From: a virus
Virus record (IMG/VR): IMGVR_UViG_3300050821_002260
Location: 1-64,000 of that record
Strand: one strand, 5' to 3'
DNA length: 64,000 nucleotides
This document shows positions 57,256-64,000 of the stretch, one piece after another; position 1 is the stretch's first letter; the number at the start of each line of letters is the position of its first letter. The notes under the pieces were generated by a model. The model made no database searches and was not told the DNA's origin. It saw only the letters and a list, made by a program, of their open reading frames with translations. The position numbers were made by a program, and so were the translations under genes.

Positions 57256-57888
57256 TTAGTTCTTTCCCTTCATCTTGACTTTGATAACGGCCACGTTGGA
57301 CGCCGCATCAGTGACGGTTACGGAGAATGTGAATGACCCAGATGCTGTCGGAGTACCAGACAAGACACCCGACACGCTGAGAGTTATCCCGGTTGGCAGA
57401 GCGCCTGAAGTCACAGCCCATTTGTAAGGAGCAAGACCGCCGGTCGCTACCAGAGTGGTCGAGTAGGCGGTTCCTATTGTCGCGCCGGGGAGACTGTTCG
57501 TTGTGATAGCTAGAGCAGCGTAGACGTTCATCGTGTACGCTTGCGTGATGGATACAGCCGGAGTCTCACTATCGGTCGCTTGGACAGTGAAAGAAAATGC
57601 TCCGGTAGCAGTTGGAGTGCCGGAAAAAACGCCAGTGGTGCTATTGAGCGAAATTCCCGCCGGGAGTGCTCCTGCCGAAATGCTGAATGAGTATGGCGAT
57701 AATCCACCAGACGCGGCTATTGACGCCGTGTACGCTAGACCAATCATTCCGTTGGGAACGGTCGCTGTAGAAATCACGACGGTCCCGGCGGTCACATTAA
57801 GCGTAAGAGATTTCGAAACTGTATCTTGTGCCAAAGTGGGAATGGCGAACAATGACAACGCGAGAAACAGACCTAGATATTTTTTCAT
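57256..57888 (-). CDS. Secreted protein with two putative-Ig domains (210 aa)
   Basis: Signal peptide MKKYLGLFLALSLFAIPTLA then Q-D (cleavage near residue 21). Two putative-Ig domains follow, each with the marks of that family: GLAYTASIAASGGLSPYSFS, GALPAGISLNSTTGVFSGTP, and again GTAYSTTLVATGGLAPYKWA, GALPTGITLSVSGVLSGTP. Such domains bind carbohydrates or proteins on bacterial surfaces. Confidence 0.78.
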   Translation of the reverse strand: MKKYLGLFLALSLFAIPTLAQDTVSKSLTLNVTAGTVVISTATVPNGMIGLAYTASIAASGGLSPYSFSISAGALPAGISLNSTTGVFSGTPTATGAFSFTVQATDSETPAVSITQAYTMNVYAALAITTNSLPGATIGTAYSTTLVATGGLAPYKWAVTSGALPTGITLSVSGVLSGTPTASGSFTFSVTVTDAASNVAVIKVKMKGKN

Positions 57889-58736
57889 TAATTCCTCTTT
57901 GCTTTCACTATTCTCAAATTGACCCCTGACGAATCTGTAATCGTTATAGAGAAAGCCGCAGAACCTGAACCGGTCGGTGTCCCACTAAGAAGTCCGGAAG
58001 GAGATAGCGTCAATCCAGGCTGGATTGTGCCGCTAGTCACGGCGAAAGTGTATGGAGGCGTTCCGCCAGCGACACCCAAAACTGTCAGCAAATTTTGGGA
58101 ATATGGAATTCCAATCGCTCCAGGTGGAAGGACACTAGTCCCGTTCAGTGTGATAACGGGTAACGGAGTCACTGTGATAGCTGCGGAAGCGGTCGTTGAC
58201 GGATTGCTCTGCAACGCTGCGGTCACTGTGCAGATTCCGCCAGATGGAACAATTGATGGTGGGGTGTAGTTCCCGTTAGCGTCTACAGTCCCACAGCTTG
58301 CAGACCAGTTGACGCCGCTAGTTCCATTTGTAACCGTAGACGTCAGAGCTATCGTCGGAGATGCTTGTATGGACGCTGTAGACGGACTAACAGATATTGA
58401 TGGAGGTGGTGGAGCGCCGCCGACAGTGAGAGTCACGACGTTGGAAATTGGGACAGCTGAACCGCCAGCGCATCCGTACATCTCTGCCTGTACAGTCGTA
58501 CCATTCTGAGACACTGTGACATTGGGAATCTGGAAACTAATCGTCGAAGCGATAGCGCCATAGACTCCCTTACCATTGACCAGCCAGTAGCTACGACACG
58601 GACCGCCACTGACAGTGACAGTGAACGTGGCAGTCTGGCCGACCTGGACAGTTTGGCTGGTCGGCTGCTGAGTTATAGACTGCGACTTAGCTAGAGGTGC
58701 TAGAGCCAGTAGCAAGAATGACAGGAATCTTTTCAC
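57888..58736 (-). CDS. Secreted Ig-like protein (282 aa)
   Basis: GTG start at 58736, preceded by AAGGGGA, gives the signal peptide (M/V)KRFLSFLLLALAPLAK then S-Q. Then an I-set-like Ig (QVGQTATFTVTVSGGPCRSY), a middle bacterial Ig-like domain and a C-terminal putative-Ig domain (GIPYSQNLLTVLGVAGGTPP; GTIQPGLTLSPSGLLSGTP). Longer start at 58763 is rejected because it overlaps the upstream stop. Secreted phage protein of unknown role. Confidence 0.72.
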   Translation of the reverse strand: MKRFLSFLLLALAPLAKSQSITQQPTSQTVQVGQTATFTVTVSGGPCRSYWLVNGKGVYGAIASTISFQIPNVTVSQNGTTVQAEMYGCAGGSAVPISNVVTLTVGGAPPPPSISVSPSTASIQASPTIALTSTVTNGTSGVNWSASCGTVDANGNYTPPSIVPSGGICTVTAALQSNPSTTASAAITVTPLPVITLNGTSVLPPGAIGIPYSQNLLTVLGVAGGTPPYTFAVTSGTIQPGLTLSPSGLLSGTPTGSGSAAFSITITDSSGVNLRIVKAKRN

Positions 58737-58740
58737 GCAG

Positions 58741-59178
58741 TTATTTCCCCTTAGGGCGCTCACTAAGACCCTTCTCTGTAAGTATTTCCGCTACGTCGTC
58801 GATATGAAGACAATCAACCATACAAGCGTAATCGTTGGTTTGTTGAATTATCGCAATGTAGCCGTTACAGTAGTCATTTCCCGGAGTCGCACTGTGCAAG
58901 ACACCAAAAGCCGTGACCTTCCCGCCTTCTAGCTTCACAATTTTATCGCCGTTCTTTGCTTCGCGTCCGTTTCGATAATGCATCTTTGTCTCTCCTCTGA
59001 TTTTGAATTGTCTAACCAATGAATCTATAAACTTGTCTCGTGCTTTGTCAGCTTCCTCTTGTGAGCGATATGGATAGAACGGCGGAGGGCCGAGCCTGCG
59101 ATGGTGAACGCACTCACAGTCCCTATCAACAATCTGACCATCGCCGACCCATTGATTCCTATCATTGAGTACTCTCAT
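58741..59178 (-). CDS. Conserved phage protein with MHYRNGREAKNGD module
   Basis: 145 residues. The C-terminal part, starting MHYRNGREAKNGDKIVKLEG (residue 66) then CNGYIAII, is a small module common in phage and prophage genomes. An internal start at 58983 has AGGAG 8 nt upstream and could give an 80-aa product; the longer start overlaps the upstream gene as ATGA but lacks an SD. N-terminal part has a Cys pair (CEC) and His residues. Confidence 0.6.
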   Translation of the reverse strand: MRVLNDRNQWVGDGQIVDRDCECVHHRRLGPPPFYPYRSQEEADKARDKFIDSLVRQFKIRGETKMHYRNGREAKNGDKIVKLEGGKVTAFGVLHSATPGNDYCNGYIAIIQQTNDYACMVDCLHIDDVAEILTEKGLSERPKGK

Positions 59179-59957
59179 GCTGCGATATCCAACAAGTCTT
59201 GCTGAAAGATCGGCTGTGCGAAACCGACCGGGTTCTTAGCACCAATCCAATCCTTCGAGAACAACGTGTGCGATTCGTCACAGTATTTCAGCCAGAATGC
59301 CCACGTCATCTGTTTCAACTGTCCCCACGTGATGCAAATCGGCCCGATGTTATTGTAAGCCGGACAGAATACCGCGTGACCGCCCCACGAATTAGGCTCC
59401 GTCGGGTCCGACTTCTTCAACATCTTGGCGAACCAGCTTCTATTGTCGAGTTCTACATCCCAGATGTCCTGCGTCTGCGCCGTGAGAGGCAGAGCTAGAC
59501 CGATGTATACCCCGCCGAACAGGTAGATAGATTGCTTGACATGGAGAATATCATTTGGATTCGGGTCTGCATAGCCTAGCAATTCGTGACCGCCGAATCC
59601 GTTGTTCCTCCAGCTGTTGAGAACGGTTATCTCGTCGCCTCCTTGGTCAGTGGAGGAATCTGCCGGGTTGTAGCCGCATTCCTTTTCGTAGGCATCTAAC
59701 ACGACCGCGTCGGGAACAGTGATTTCTGTACCTAGATTCGCGGTCCAGATTTGGACCGCGTGACCCTTGGCTGCTTCTGTGCAGATGCCGAGAGTGTCGT
59801 TGAGCATCATCCCGAAACTTGTGATGCCCTTCGTGTAGTCCACAGTGACTGGCGGAGGAGGGAGCGCTTCGAACGCTATGTATCGCGCCATCCTCAGCGT
59901 TCTATGGTCTACTCTGGGAGCTAGTTTGCCTAGCTTCATTGCAGCGTGACTAAGCAT
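59175..59957 (-). CDS. Papain-like cysteine-protease-fold protein (260 aa)
   Basis: Start at 59957 (AAAGGA upstream). SFGMMLNDTLGICTEAAKGH holds a Cys followed by an Ala-Ala-x-Gly-His helix, as at the active site of papain-like C1 proteins; NSWGGHAVFCPAYN supplies the His. The 'GMM-ND-x-G-x-C-T' phrase is seen in phage and bacterial proteins of this fold. Activity and substrate are unknown. Confidence 0.55.
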   Translation of the reverse strand: MLSHAAMKLGKLAPRVDHRTLRMARYIAFEALPPPPVTVDYTKGITSFGMMLNDTLGICTEAAKGHAVQIWTANLGTEITVPDAVVLDAYEKECGYNPADSSTDQGGDEITVLNSWRNNGFGGHELLGYADPNPNDILHVKQSIYLFGGVYIGLALPLTAQTQDIWDVELDNRSWFAKMLKKSDPTEPNSWGGHAVFCPAYNNIGPICITWGQLKQMTWAFWLKYCDESHTLFSKDWIGAKNPVGFAQPIFQQDLLDIAA

Positions 59958-60207
59958 TGTTTCCTTTCTTGGCACTCCACCAATCGGAGCACATACTATC
60001 CGCTGGATAAGGCAGTTTTGGTCCACCGTTGTATAGGATAAAGTTTGGCTCCCGGCATGTTTTCTTGTCCGGATTCAAGTATTCACAGTTGAGGCACATT
60101 GAACCACCGCGAGGGACAGGTAAGACCGGTTTGTGATTATTGGGAAGCTTGAACTGCCCTGCTTCCCTGAAAGTGCTGAACGTGGATTCTCGGAGGCGTT
60201 TCAGCAT
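59950..60207 (-). CDS. Cys-rich small protein (85 aa)
   Basis: Cysteines at 38, 41, 51 and 73 (MCLNCEYL; KTCREPNF; DSMCSDWW) in a pattern seen in a small phage family resembling high-potential iron-sulfur or zinc proteins. Basic, Pro-rich N-terminus. Role unknown. Overlaps the next gene by 8 nt. Confidence 0.6.
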   Translation of the reverse strand: MLKRLRESTFSTFREAGQFKLPNNHKPVLPVPRGGSMCLNCEYLNPDKKTCREPNFILYNGGPKLPYPADSMCSDWWSAKKGNNA

Positions 60208-60208
60208 T

Positions 60209-60550
60209 CTACTTTCCAGCGACTCTCACACCCTTACCAGCATTTCCCTTAGGCTGAGTATATTTCTCTCCGAAGATGCCGAGTTTGCTTTTCTTTGTCG
60301 CTTCCGCTGCTCGCAGATTTTCTGGCTTGGAACCCTTCTTGACTTTCTTTTTGCCCTTGCTAGATTTCCCCATCGCCTCTGTGATGAATTTCTTCGCGCC
60401 GACTTTGGGCTCAGCAGATTTGTTTGGACCTCTTGAGGATTCTCTGAGGATTCTCTCTCCCATCCCGCGACCCGTGTCAGAGTCAAATATCGGCCCATAG
60501 ATGTCATCATCTGGACCAGAATTTTGAACGGGAAAAATTGTAGTTGTCAC
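60209..60550 (-). CDS. Basic disordered protein (113 aa)
   Basis: Acidic first third (PDDDIYGPIFDSDTGRGMGE) then a Lys-rich second half (MGKSSKGKKKVKKGSKPENL; KKSKLGIFGEKYTQPKGNAG). Probably disordered and DNA- or capsid-binding by charge. GGAGG lies before its start codon (GTG). A leader motif variant lies 17 nt upstream. Confidence 0.55.
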   Translation of the reverse strand: MTTTIFPVQNSGPDDDIYGPIFDSDTGRGMGERILRESSRGPNKSAEPKVGAKKFITEAMGKSSKGKKKVKKGSKPENLRAAEATKKSKLGIFGEKYTQPKGNAGKGVRVAGK

Positions 60551-60566
60551 TGAAACCTCCGCATAT

Positions 60567-60578
60567 TAGGAATTACTT
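60567..60578 (-). promoter_or_regulatory. Leader motif variant, AAGTAATTCCTA
   Basis: Consensus with one inserted C, 17 nt before the start at 60550. Confidence 0.4.
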
Positions 60579-60593
60579 CGGGCAGGAAAGGGT

Positions 60594-60619
60594 GAGGGGA
60601 GGTTTTTAGGCCTCCCCTC
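60594..60619 (-). terminator. GC-rich hairpin, terminator-like
   Basis: Perfect 9-bp stem GAGGGGAGG/CCTCCCCTC in a 118-nt gap between genes. Following bases on the minus strand are ACCCTTTCC, with few T residues, so intrinsic termination would be weak. Confidence 0.45.
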
Positions 60620-60655
60620 TAGTGAGTTTGGGAAACTCTGTGAACTACTGTTGTT

Positions 60656-60666
60656 TAGACTTACTT
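60656..60666 (-). promoter_or_regulatory. Leader motif variant, AAGTAAGTCTA
   Basis: Matches the motif with one change, directly after the stop of the 128-aa gene and upstream of the hairpin, not at the usual distance from a start codon. Confidence 0.3.
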
Positions 60667-60667
60667 C

Positions 60668-61054
60668 CTACTGAGGGATTGGAGTCCCGAGAGTTACCGA
60701 TGTGGATGCGGCAGCGCCGGCGACCACGTCGATAGCGTCTACTACTGGAGTCCCTGCTGAACTGCCGTCCGCGTTGAGAAGCGAGAAAGTGACATTGACT
60801 CCCGTCTTCAACGTTGTCCCACCTACCAAGAATCCGGATGCGATGCTCCCGGCTACTGGAGTCGCGTCCGGTACTACACTTAGAGAAGTGGGTGAATCTG
60901 ACACCACTGACACGGTTTGTCCGGGAGCGAGAACTGCCGGATTGTTGTCCTTGTCAACAGCGATTACTGAGTATGGTACTTTGAAATTATCCTGCAATTG
61001 AAAGTTTGCCACGGTTGTGATTCTCCTTTTTGGTTGTACTGATTTCTTTTTCAT
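60668..61054 (-). CDS. Ig-like virion protein (128 aa)
   Basis: MKKKSVQPKRRITTVANFQL, then VIAVDKDNNPAVLAPGQTVS and PDATPVAGSIASGFLVGGTT. This looks like a bacterial Ig-like domain of the type used as phage decoration. It ends SVTLGTPIPQ, similar to the end of the neighbouring 69-aa protein (SVKLGTAVPQ). Overlaps that gene as ATGA. Confidence 0.6.
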   Translation of the reverse strand: MKKKSVQPKRRITTVANFQLQDNFKVPYSVIAVDKDNNPAVLAPGQTVSVVSDSPTSLSVVPDATPVAGSIASGFLVGGTTLKTGVNVTFSLLNADGSSAGTPVVDAIDVVAGAAASTSVTLGTPIPQ

Positions 61055-61260
61055 TGCGGCACCGCTGTTCCTAATTTCACAGATATGCTTGCGATAGGTG
61101 AGGGCGCGAGTGCGGCTGCTATCTGTGTTAGCAGCGCAGTTTGCTTTATTTGTTCTTCCTTGATTGCTAGAAGAGTTTGAGCAGTCCCTGAGATTTCATC
61201 TCTGATTTGGCTCAGGAGTCTGTTTGATTCTTCTATCAAGTCGTCTAGTGTGTCGGACAT
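61051..61260 (-). CDS. Small coiled-coil protein (69 aa)
   Basis: MSDTLDDLIEESNRLLSQIR then ISGTAQTLLAIKEEQIKQTA is a coiled coil; the C-terminal SVKLGTAVPQ repeats the end of the following 128-aa protein, suggesting a shared assembly tag. GGAGG upstream and an exact leader motif 16 nt before the ATG. Confidence 0.6.
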   Translation of the reverse strand: MSDTLDDLIEESNRLLSQIRDEISGTAQTLLAIKEEQIKQTALLTQIAAALAPSPIASISVKLGTAVPQ

Positions 61261-61275
61261 CTAACCTCCAACACT

Positions 61276-61287
61276 TAGAGTTACTTT
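61276..61287 (-). promoter_or_regulatory. Leader motif, AAAGTAACTCTA (exact)
   Basis: 12/12 match overlapping the stop of the 224-aa gene, 16 nt before the ATG at 61260. Confidence 0.55.
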
Positions 61288-61960
61288 AGCTGACCACGAA
61301 TTTTCCGTAACCGTTTTGCATTACGATTTCATTGTAGACAGCTACCAGCACGTCGTGCAGATTTGCGTTCTTGGGATTGGCGACGCGCACATTTTGGCTT
61401 TGACCGAGTGCGACACGCGCTCTCGGGAATTCAGCAGACGCTGGCACCGGAGGCGGAGCGGCAGGCAGCAGCGACTGAATAGCCAAAAGGATAGTCAAGA
61501 ACACTGTCGCAGAGCCTGTGATTGTCGCTGCCAGTCCCGGATTGTTGATGTGAGCGGCAGCAAGTAATGCTTGGATGTTGCTGACGATAGATTGCACGCC
61601 AGCGATAACTTTCCCAAGCAGAGTCGTCTTCGTTGATGCTGAAGCAGCATTGTAAGTGTTGATGATAGCTTGCAATGCCGTCAGACCAGCACTGATATCG
61701 GTACCGATAGCTGAAATCTCTGCTCCTACTGCGGCGCTGAGGAGTCCTCCGCCCAGAGCAGTCGTTATGATGCCTGCGATATTGGCTGCTATCTGGATTA
61801 GAGTCGGCAGGTCGTTTTCGAGAGTTGTCAGCCATTGCGCTGAAGTGCAACCCTCTTCTAGCAAAGCGACACCACTGATGCCAGAACCGATAGCAGCGGT
61901 AACGAGCGCTTTCTTCCCGCTACTTAGAAACCATTCTCTGCGGTCCATTACTGCTTCCAT
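61286..61960 (-). CDS. Membrane or secreted protein with Tat-like start (224 aa)
   Basis: MEAVMDRREWFLSSGKKALV resembles a twin-arginine signal (RRxWFL) followed by a hydrophobic segment TAAIGSGISGVALLEEGC, whose end has a possible lipobox-like Cys. The body has several hydrophobic helices (IAANIAGIITTALGGGLLSA; TVFLTILLAIQSLLPAAPPP). AGGAGG precedes the ATG. Probably exported or membrane-bound; function unknown. Confidence 0.6.
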   Translation of the reverse strand: MEAVMDRREWFLSSGKKALVTAAIGSGISGVALLEEGCTSAQWLTTLENDLPTLIQIAANIAGIITTALGGGLLSAAVGAEISAIGTDISAGLTALQAIINTYNAASASTKTTLLGKVIAGVQSIVSNIQALLAAAHINNPGLAATITGSATVFLTILLAIQSLLPAAPPPVPASAEFPRARVALGQSQNVRVANPKNANLHDVLVAVYNEIVMQNGYGKFVVS

Positions 61961-61975
61961 TTCGTTTCCTCCTTT

Positions 61976-62305
61976 TTATAGATCGATCCTTTTGAGAATT
62001 GACTGCAACCGAATTCTGTTTGTCGCTGCCAGAGCATAGGTGCTGCTTAGGTTGGAAGCCAAAGGCACAATCGATTTTGCTAATCCTTCTTCCCCCGCCG
62101 CCCCATCTTCTGGAGGTAGAGCATGAAGAATCGGGCCAAGTTTTCTTTCTAACTCTGTAATTATCTCAGAAGTGTCTGATGCTACAGCGTCCAAATTGGA
62201 CACCTGCTGAAATACTTGCCCGACAACACGTTCAGCTGGATCAGTCGAGACTGCTCTTGTTGGCGTATTTCTCAAACCACCAACTCTCCCTGTTTCTCCA
62301 CTCAT
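61976..62305 (-). CDS. Hypothetical protein (109 aa)
   Basis: Helical, SGETGRVGGLRNTPTRAVST then VVGQVFQQVSNLDAVASDTS and LAATNRIRLQSILKRIDL. GGAGG before the ATG. The start overlaps the next upstream stop. Family not recognised; possibly a small virion protein. Confidence 0.55.
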   Translation of the reverse strand: MSGETGRVGGLRNTPTRAVSTDPAERVVGQVFQQVSNLDAVASDTSEIITELERKLGPILHALPPEDGAAGEEGLAKSIVPLASNLSSTYALAATNRIRLQSILKRIDL

Positions 62306-62547
62306 ACTTTCCTCCTTTTAGATTTTCTTTCTACACATTGTTTGGGGTCACGCCATATCCCATCCGTACAAAGCCGGAAATGTTTGAAACGGTCGTGCAT
62401 AGCCTCTAACTGTTTATGTCGTCCCTCTTCGGTCGCAGCCGTGTTCACGTCATTTGTGGTAGTTCCAGCGTTCCTAAAATCAGATGGCTCATTTATAATT
62501 TGAGTGATAAGAATTCCTGTCTCACCGATGTACTGATAGGTTCTCAC
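62302..62547 (-). CDS. Hypothetical protein (81 aa)
   Basis: GTG start. RTYQYIGETGILITQIINEP, then EGRHKQLEAMHDRFKHFRLC and a Lys/Arg-rich end. Mixed alpha/beta, no known motif. Overlaps the next gene by 4 nt. Confidence 0.5.
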   Translation of the reverse strand: MRTYQYIGETGILITQIINEPSDFRNAGTTTNDVNTAATEEGRHKQLEAMHDRFKHFRLCTDGIWRDPKQCVERKSKRRKV

Positions 62548-62549
62548 GC

Positions 62550-62927
62550 TTATTCCGATTTCACTTCCAGCTTGTCTTTTAGAGAGGGGTCCGTGGTTTC
62601 CCAGTACGTGAGTCCCTTTTCGGCGGCTTCTAGCGTTGGATAATTTCCATGGGAAACTTTGGCTCCAGTCTCTTTGTTGACGACGTAGAACTTGCCGACC
62701 CCTGTCCCAGTCTTGATAGCGACACTGTGAGTCGCCTTTGTGACTTCACTGGACCCGTTAGCGTCTGGAACGTGAACGTTACAGTAGGCAACCTGATCTC
62801 CGCCCACAGAGTACAAATTCACATCGTTAGTCGGTGTGGCCTGTACTCCGCAGACGCTGCATTTCAAGGCGTAAGGAAATGGGATATTGCTTCCCATGAC
62901 CGCGCTTGTGATTGGCTGTAGTTTCAT
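62550..62927 (-). CDS. Hypothetical zinc-ribbon-like protein (125 aa)
   Basis: CSVC (about 23-26) and YCNVH (about 48-52) form a CxxC...CxxH site. The remainder is a small beta domain (KFYVVNKETGAKVSHGNYPT). Start overlaps the upstream gene as ATGA; leader motif lies 23 nt upstream inside that gene. Confidence 0.6.
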   Translation of the reverse strand: MKLQPITSAVMGSNIPFPYALKCSVCGVQATPTNDVNLYSVGGDQVAYCNVHVPDANGSSEVTKATHSVAIKTGTGVGKFYVVNKETGAKVSHGNYPTLEAAEKGLTYWETTDPSLKDKLEVKSE

Positions 62928-63142
62928 GCTTGAGTTCCTCCCGTGTACCTAGAGTTACTTTTCATAGCGACTCCTTTTGCGGCTGCATCTATAGCTGGAT
63001 AAATCAGTTCTGCGAATTGCTGCTCTGTCATACCCAACTTGGAGAAATTTCGACAGACTACATCGACCGTGACTGACCCGCCGAATACCGAAGCGTGGAC
63101 TGTCACAGTCGCGTCCTGATACTGGATGACTTGTGTTGGCAT
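62924..63142 (-). CDS. Hypothetical protein (72 aa)
   Basis: TQVIQYQDATVTVHASVFGG, then LGMTEQQFAELIYPAIDAAA and a polar end KSNSRYTGGTQA. Small alpha/beta protein. The start is near a GGAG. Family not recognised. Confidence 0.5.
   Translation of the reverse strand: MPTQVIQYQDATVTVHASVFGGSVTVDVVCRNFSKLGMTEQQFAELIYPAIDAAAKGVAMKSNSRYTGGTQA
62950..62961 (-). promoter_or_regulatory. Leader motif, AAAGTAACTCTA (exact)
   Basis: 12/12 match within the last codons (K-S-N-S) of the 72-aa gene, 23 nt before the ATG at 62927. It is shared with coding sequence, so its conservation could partly reflect the peptide. Confidence 0.45.
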
Positions 63143-63151
63143 TTGTTCTCC

Positions 63152-64000
63152 TTAGATTAGTTTATCTGTTGTCCAGATTTCTTCTCGAACTAAAAACCCG
63201 TTCAAGTCTAGATAACCCACGTGCAAACTATCTCCACTGAAATTCAACATGACACAGCCGTTGTAGCCTATCTTGAGCCCTTCGCTGTTTGGATACTCGC
63301 GAGCGTCTGTGAAAGAGCAGAAGCATTTTGAGTTGTCAGGCAGCTTCAGAGGAACGGGCATCCCTCCATTGCCTATCAAGCGACCATAGGCAGTGACGCC
63401 GTTGTAGGTGTATCTATTATAGATTCCCATCCGGTGCTCGTGACCCCAGAACCACAGGAACGGCTTCTTGATAAAACTAGACAATTGCTTCGCTGGTTCG
63501 CTGTACCATTTCTCGAATGAGGACCACGGCTGATAGTGGCTGAGTACAACGATTTCGCGCTGGTCGTCTTCCAACTTCAGATTCGCCAGCCATTTCATGT
63601 TCTCGTCAGGTATCTTACAGCTTGGCTTGAATGGGCCGAGGTCCAGTCCGGTGGAATTATATGCTGTGTCAATACCTATGATTCTCCAATGGCTATTCTG
63701 AATACAGAAGTAGCTTGCTTTCTGGTCCAACTCTGGCAGCAGGACATCGTAGTAGGAATTCCCATTCGTATACATCTCGTGATTGCCGCACAGAGCGAAA
63801 GTTCCCTTAGAGCCTCTGGGCCACGCGACCGGTTCGTAGTCGCTGACTTTGAAACCAAGAAAGTTTTCGTCGACTTCCTGTTCGCTTCCTGTGTAGTAGA
63901 TGTCGCCTAAGTGGATAGTGTAGTCTGGATTGGCAGCTTTGATTTGGAGCGCTACTTTCTCAGCTTCGTTTGTTCCCGTTCCCCAATCTGCCGCCATGCC
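63152..64000 (-). CDS. Metallophosphoesterase (calcineurin-like), 5' end beyond the window
   Basis: At least 282 residues. The ligand motifs are intact: ADWGTG, HLGDIYYTG, CGNHEMYTNG, LSHYQPWSSFEKW and FWGHEHRM, the order of the calcineurin-like/purple-acid-phosphatase fold. Because the first Asp (ADWG) is at the N-terminus and the frame reaches the right edge, the real start lies beyond 64000. This contrasts with the inactive phosphatase fold at 41991. Confidence 0.8.
   Translation of the reverse strand, partial: GMAADWGTGTNEAEKVALQIKAANPDYTIHLGDIYYTGSEQEVDENFLGFKVSDYEPVAWPRGSKGTFALCGNHEMYTNGNSYYDVLLPELDQKASYFCIQNSHWRIIGIDTAYNSTGLDLGPFKPSCKIPDENMKWLANLKLEDDQREIVVLSHYQPWSSFEKWYSEPAKQLSSFIKKPFLWFWGHEHRMGIYNRYTYNGVTAYGRLIGNGGMPVPLKLPDNSKCFCSFTDAREYPNSEGLKIGYNGCVMLNFSGDSLHVGYLDLNGFLVREEIWTTDKLI

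Noticed and set aside
1-64000. CRISPR arrays, insertion sequences, integrase or attachment sites
   Set aside because: No regularly spaced direct repeats, transposase or integrase motifs were seen; the only mobile elements are homing endonucleases and the capsid intron.

Overview
The window is part of the genome of a tailed bacteriophage (Caudoviricetes). Every convincing gene lies on the minus strand, so transcription runs from position 64000 towards position 1. Genes are densely packed, commonly with ATGA or TAATG stop/start overlaps. A tail-tube candidate, a tape-measure protein and a frameshifted tail-assembly chaperone are present and no sheath gene is recognisable, so a siphovirus is the likeliest morphology. 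Terminase, portal and DNA polymerase are not seen and probably lie outside. The host cannot be read directly. Sec signal peptides ending in A-Q, Tat-like 'MDRRE' starts and putative-Ig domains resemble soil bacteria such as Acidobacteriota; this is an inference.

Layout in transcription order. (1) 64000-54221: metallophosphoesterase (cut by the edge), small proteins, a Cys-rich protein, a papain-like fold protein, two signal-peptide Ig-like proteins, an InPase-domain protein carrying an HGVKGQKWGVR motif, and small virion-like proteins. (2) 54217-41413: TPR-glycosyltransferase, a block of Sec-signal proteins including a beta-helix pectate-lyase-like protein, large repeat/adhesin proteins, and a phosphatase-fold protein lacking its metal ligands. 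(3) 41416-32465: head module with GGPGSGP-cassette proteins, protease-scaffold fusion, decoration-like protein, and a major capsid gene interrupted by a group I intron that encodes an HNH endonuclease. (4) 32455-28095: two SAM methyltransferases and three GT9-like glycosyltransferases. (5) 28093-12395: connectors, SleB-like hydrolase, tail terminator and tube candidates, chaperones, tape measure, tail-tip proteins, and a membrane protein. (6) 12199-1: replication and recombination with an SF2 helicase, DnaB-like helicase, Toprim primase, LAGLIDADG and HNH homing proteins, a UDG-like protein, an FtsK/SpoIIIE translocase and many small proteins. Three non-coding stretches (4169-5681, 9413-9778, 12200-12394) are rich in inverted repeats.

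The most unusual findings are these. An RF2-type programmed +1 frameshift site (SD-like GGAGG, then CTT TGA) sits at the end of a head gene and adds 66 residues that end 3 bases before the next start. A 12-nt motif, AAAGTAAYTCTA, recurs about 16-23 nt upstream of start codons. A near-perfect 21-bp stem encloses the small HNH gene. An RFPR peptide motif recurs in replication-module proteins. A cluster of phage genes carries Sec signal peptides.
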